A DNA stretch of 64,000 nt from positions 26,381,619 through 26,445,618 of the forward strand of contig CM055830.1 of assembly GCA_029582265.1 (NCBI GenBank), given 5' to 3'. Shown here piece after piece: positions 62,221-64,000 of this stretch. This DNA comes from Zoroaster sp. YZ-2022 (Eukaryota > Echinodermata > Asteroidea > Forcipulatida > Zoroasteridae). Both the position numbers and the translations under genes were made by a program. The notes beneath the pieces were generated by a model. That model ran no database searches, had not been told where the DNA came from, and saw only the letters and a program-made list of their open reading frames with translations. Numbering within the stretch: position 1 is the first letter of the stretch; each line of letters opens with the position of its first letter.

Positions 62221-63310
62221 TTACTCGTAACGTATTTTTTTCCGGTTCGTCAATATGTAAAAAATGCGACGATTTGATGTTTACAATTAATTGACAAGAT
62301 CATCATTTAAAAAACATAACGGGATGAATTCATTAAAAATATTATTAATTTCAAATGTTGTTTTCTTGAATAAGCCAAAGCTAATTCTTAGAGAAATGCA
62401 TACTCAAAGAAAGACACGTGGTACATAGAAAATTAGGACAAAAACCTTGGTACATGTTATACTTCATCCCCGCCCCTTCAGTGACATCTGAACTCAAGAG
62501 GGCGCTCTTACATAAAGGCAGAATTGATCATAAAACGGGTTTCACTGACGCCAAACATTGTCTGGGATGTGTGTGCTCTGTATATACATTACATTACAAC
62601 AAGTATGAAATACAAACAATTGAAAATAAAAGCAAAATCCATCACATGTTTGCAGTTGTAGTGTAAGTGCAGTGCAGTGTAAGTTTAACTGGACTTCATA
62701 ATGGTTATTGTCACCGAACTTTCTCTATGCAACTGTCAGCAGACGCATCATATGTTAGGCCTACTGCTGCTCGTTTAGGAAGATCCGTTTAGGGGTGGTC
62801 ATTGGAATGTTGACGATTAGGATAAACAAAATCTACAACAATGGGCAGGAGCTCAAATCTTCATGAGGGATGGGGGTATATATCCCCTAAAATTTTGACG
62901 GGGATGACCAATGCAATTATCCCTCGATAGAGGGCGGGCTTTTCACCTGGATCACAGTCGTCTCTGCCTAGGAAGGGAAGGGGTTAGGAAGTCATTGTGT
63001 ATACCCTGTAGCTAGAGGAAGGGGAAAATCGCTTTCCTATTATGCTCGCCAACCCCACCCCCCGACACCCCAAGAGATCGTGGCCGAAATCCAACACTGG
63101 CTTAACACTGCTGGATCCAAATTGGGGCACGAAGGATATAATGATCAGACCATGTGGAAACACGTTGAACCTCATTGGACTTTTTGAGGTGTGGCAGACA
63201 TAAGAGGGCGCATTTCAGAATGGGTAAATCTTGTGTAACTGCAAGAATTCACCCAATCTACACAGCGCCATCTTTTTGTGAGGAGATGGAGAGGAGGAAA
63301 GGGGAGGGCG
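62221..63310. other. intergenic DNA, no gene seen
   Basis: No recognised domain. The ORF at 62418-62666 has no motif I know. Confidence 0.4.
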
Positions 63311-63462
63311 GGGAGAGAGGAAGGGGAGCAAATGCCGTGTTATCCGATCAATATCAAGGGCAAATAAATACCCCCAAAATGAGTAGCTGGGACGTAGGAT
63401 GCCCCTTGATATTTATTTGGTAACTTGGCATTTGATCCCCTTCCTCTCCCCACCCCGGAAGT
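63311..63462. repeat. small foldback
   Basis: GGGGAGAGAGGAAGGGGAGC plus AAATGCC...ATATCAAGG on the left is inverted as CCTTGATATTTATTTGG... and GGCATTTGATCCCCTTCCTC on the right, with a loop of about 45 bp. It borders the start of duplication copy 2. Confidence 0.7.
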
Positions 63463-63469
63463 CTCCCCT

Positions 63470-64000
63470 CCCTTCCTCCCGGACTCTACCCATCTAACTC
63501 CCCTTCCTTCCCTTTCCTCTTCCTTTCTCCTCTTCCCCACCCACCTCCTCCTCCTCCCACCCCACCCAACGCCTCTCCCTATTCAGCACCAAGTCGAAAT
63601 TTAGTGAAAATGTATTCTGGTCCACTAAATTTTCGCCTTAATACTGGAATGATTTTTTTTTTTAACAGTGTCCCTTTGCAATGTGATGTCAGAGAGAGGT
63701 TTAGTTATCTATAGTCTCTGTAAACCTCCTGTCGCCGTTTGTCCTCATCTGTCAAGTCACGTGGTCAGGTTTAGAAGACTTCGTTTATACACAAACTCAG
63801 AAATGAAAGAAAACATTTGTATTCGGTTCCTATCACTCAGTTTTTTAATTGCACTTGATTCGAACCAGGTTTTTCAACAGTATTAATTTAATTGAGGCGA
63901 TCCAACATTTTCGACATTTGAGTACTCAGCATTTTCAAGATAAAAATTACCAAACACGTCCATTATTCTCCTTTGAAAATGTCTGAAATTGCGGATGGCC
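63470..64000 (+). repeat. long direct duplication, copy 2 (runs off the window)
   Basis: A pyrimidine tract, CCTCTCCCTATTCAGCACCA, TTTAGTTATCTATAGTCTCT, AAACTCAGAAATGAAAGAAA, TTGATTCGAACCAGG and ATTCTCCTTTGAAAATGTCT match 59690-60275 in the same order with small indels. The last shared bases (GCGGATGGCC) are at the window end, so the unit continues. Confidence 0.85.

Noticed and set aside
51845..63595. A complete Maverick/Polinton element
   Set aside because: Only small unidentified ORFs, a spliced C48 gene and inverted repeats are present. No PolB, integrase, packaging ATPase or capsid gene is visible.

Overview
The window looks like scaffolded genomic DNA from an animal, most likely a marine invertebrate. 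The evidence is AT-rich DNA, spliced genes with GT-AG introns, several families of non-LTR retrotransposons (LINEs), MITE-like DNA elements, abundant trinucleotide microsatellites, and fragments of fibrinogen-related and SRCR receptor domains, which are large gene families in echinoderms, amphioxus, hemichordates and molluscs. The species cannot be named from the sequence. Two blocks of exactly 500 N (28784-29283 and 53495-53994) are fixed-size scaffold gaps. There is no rRNA or CRISPR array, and I recognised no tRNA.

Layout. 1-2520: mostly unique DNA with one possible first exon. 2521-8263: a nearly full Tx1/L1-type LINE, ending beside a microsatellite. 8.3-12.8 kb: microsatellites and a hAT-type MITE with an 8-bp target duplication. 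12.8-17.0 kb: two broken SRCR exons with an L2/CR1-like LINE between them. 18.7-27.9 kb: LINE fragments, SINE-like elements, minisatellites and stretches of poor-looking sequence. 29.3-31.1 kb: a repeat cut by the gap, then a 1.5 kb element with ~210-bp terminal inverted repeats flanked by TTAA. 31.1-39.4 kb: mostly unique DNA without recognisable genes. 39.4-47.4 kb: a second Tx1-type LINE (minus strand) abutting a nearly full L2/CR1-like LINE. 48.8-53.3 kb: a secreted fibrinogen-related gene and duplicated pieces of its 3' region, plus two small convergent ORFs. 54.0-57.4 kb: a multi-exon locus combining a cysteine-rich (CXC-like) exon, a tandemly duplicated 78-nt exon and an Ulp1/SENP-type (C48) cysteine protease. 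57.4-58.6 kb: a 17-bp minisatellite of about 70 units running into another LINE. 59.7-64.0 kb: direct and inverted duplications, foldbacks and hAT-like debris.

The best host genes are the fibrinogen-related gene (48822-49819), the C48 protease locus (53995-57353) and the SRCR exons. Four separate coding segments are broken only by +/-1 changes in G or C homopolymers. This suggests base-calling error at least as much as gene decay, so 'pseudogene' calls here should be read with care.
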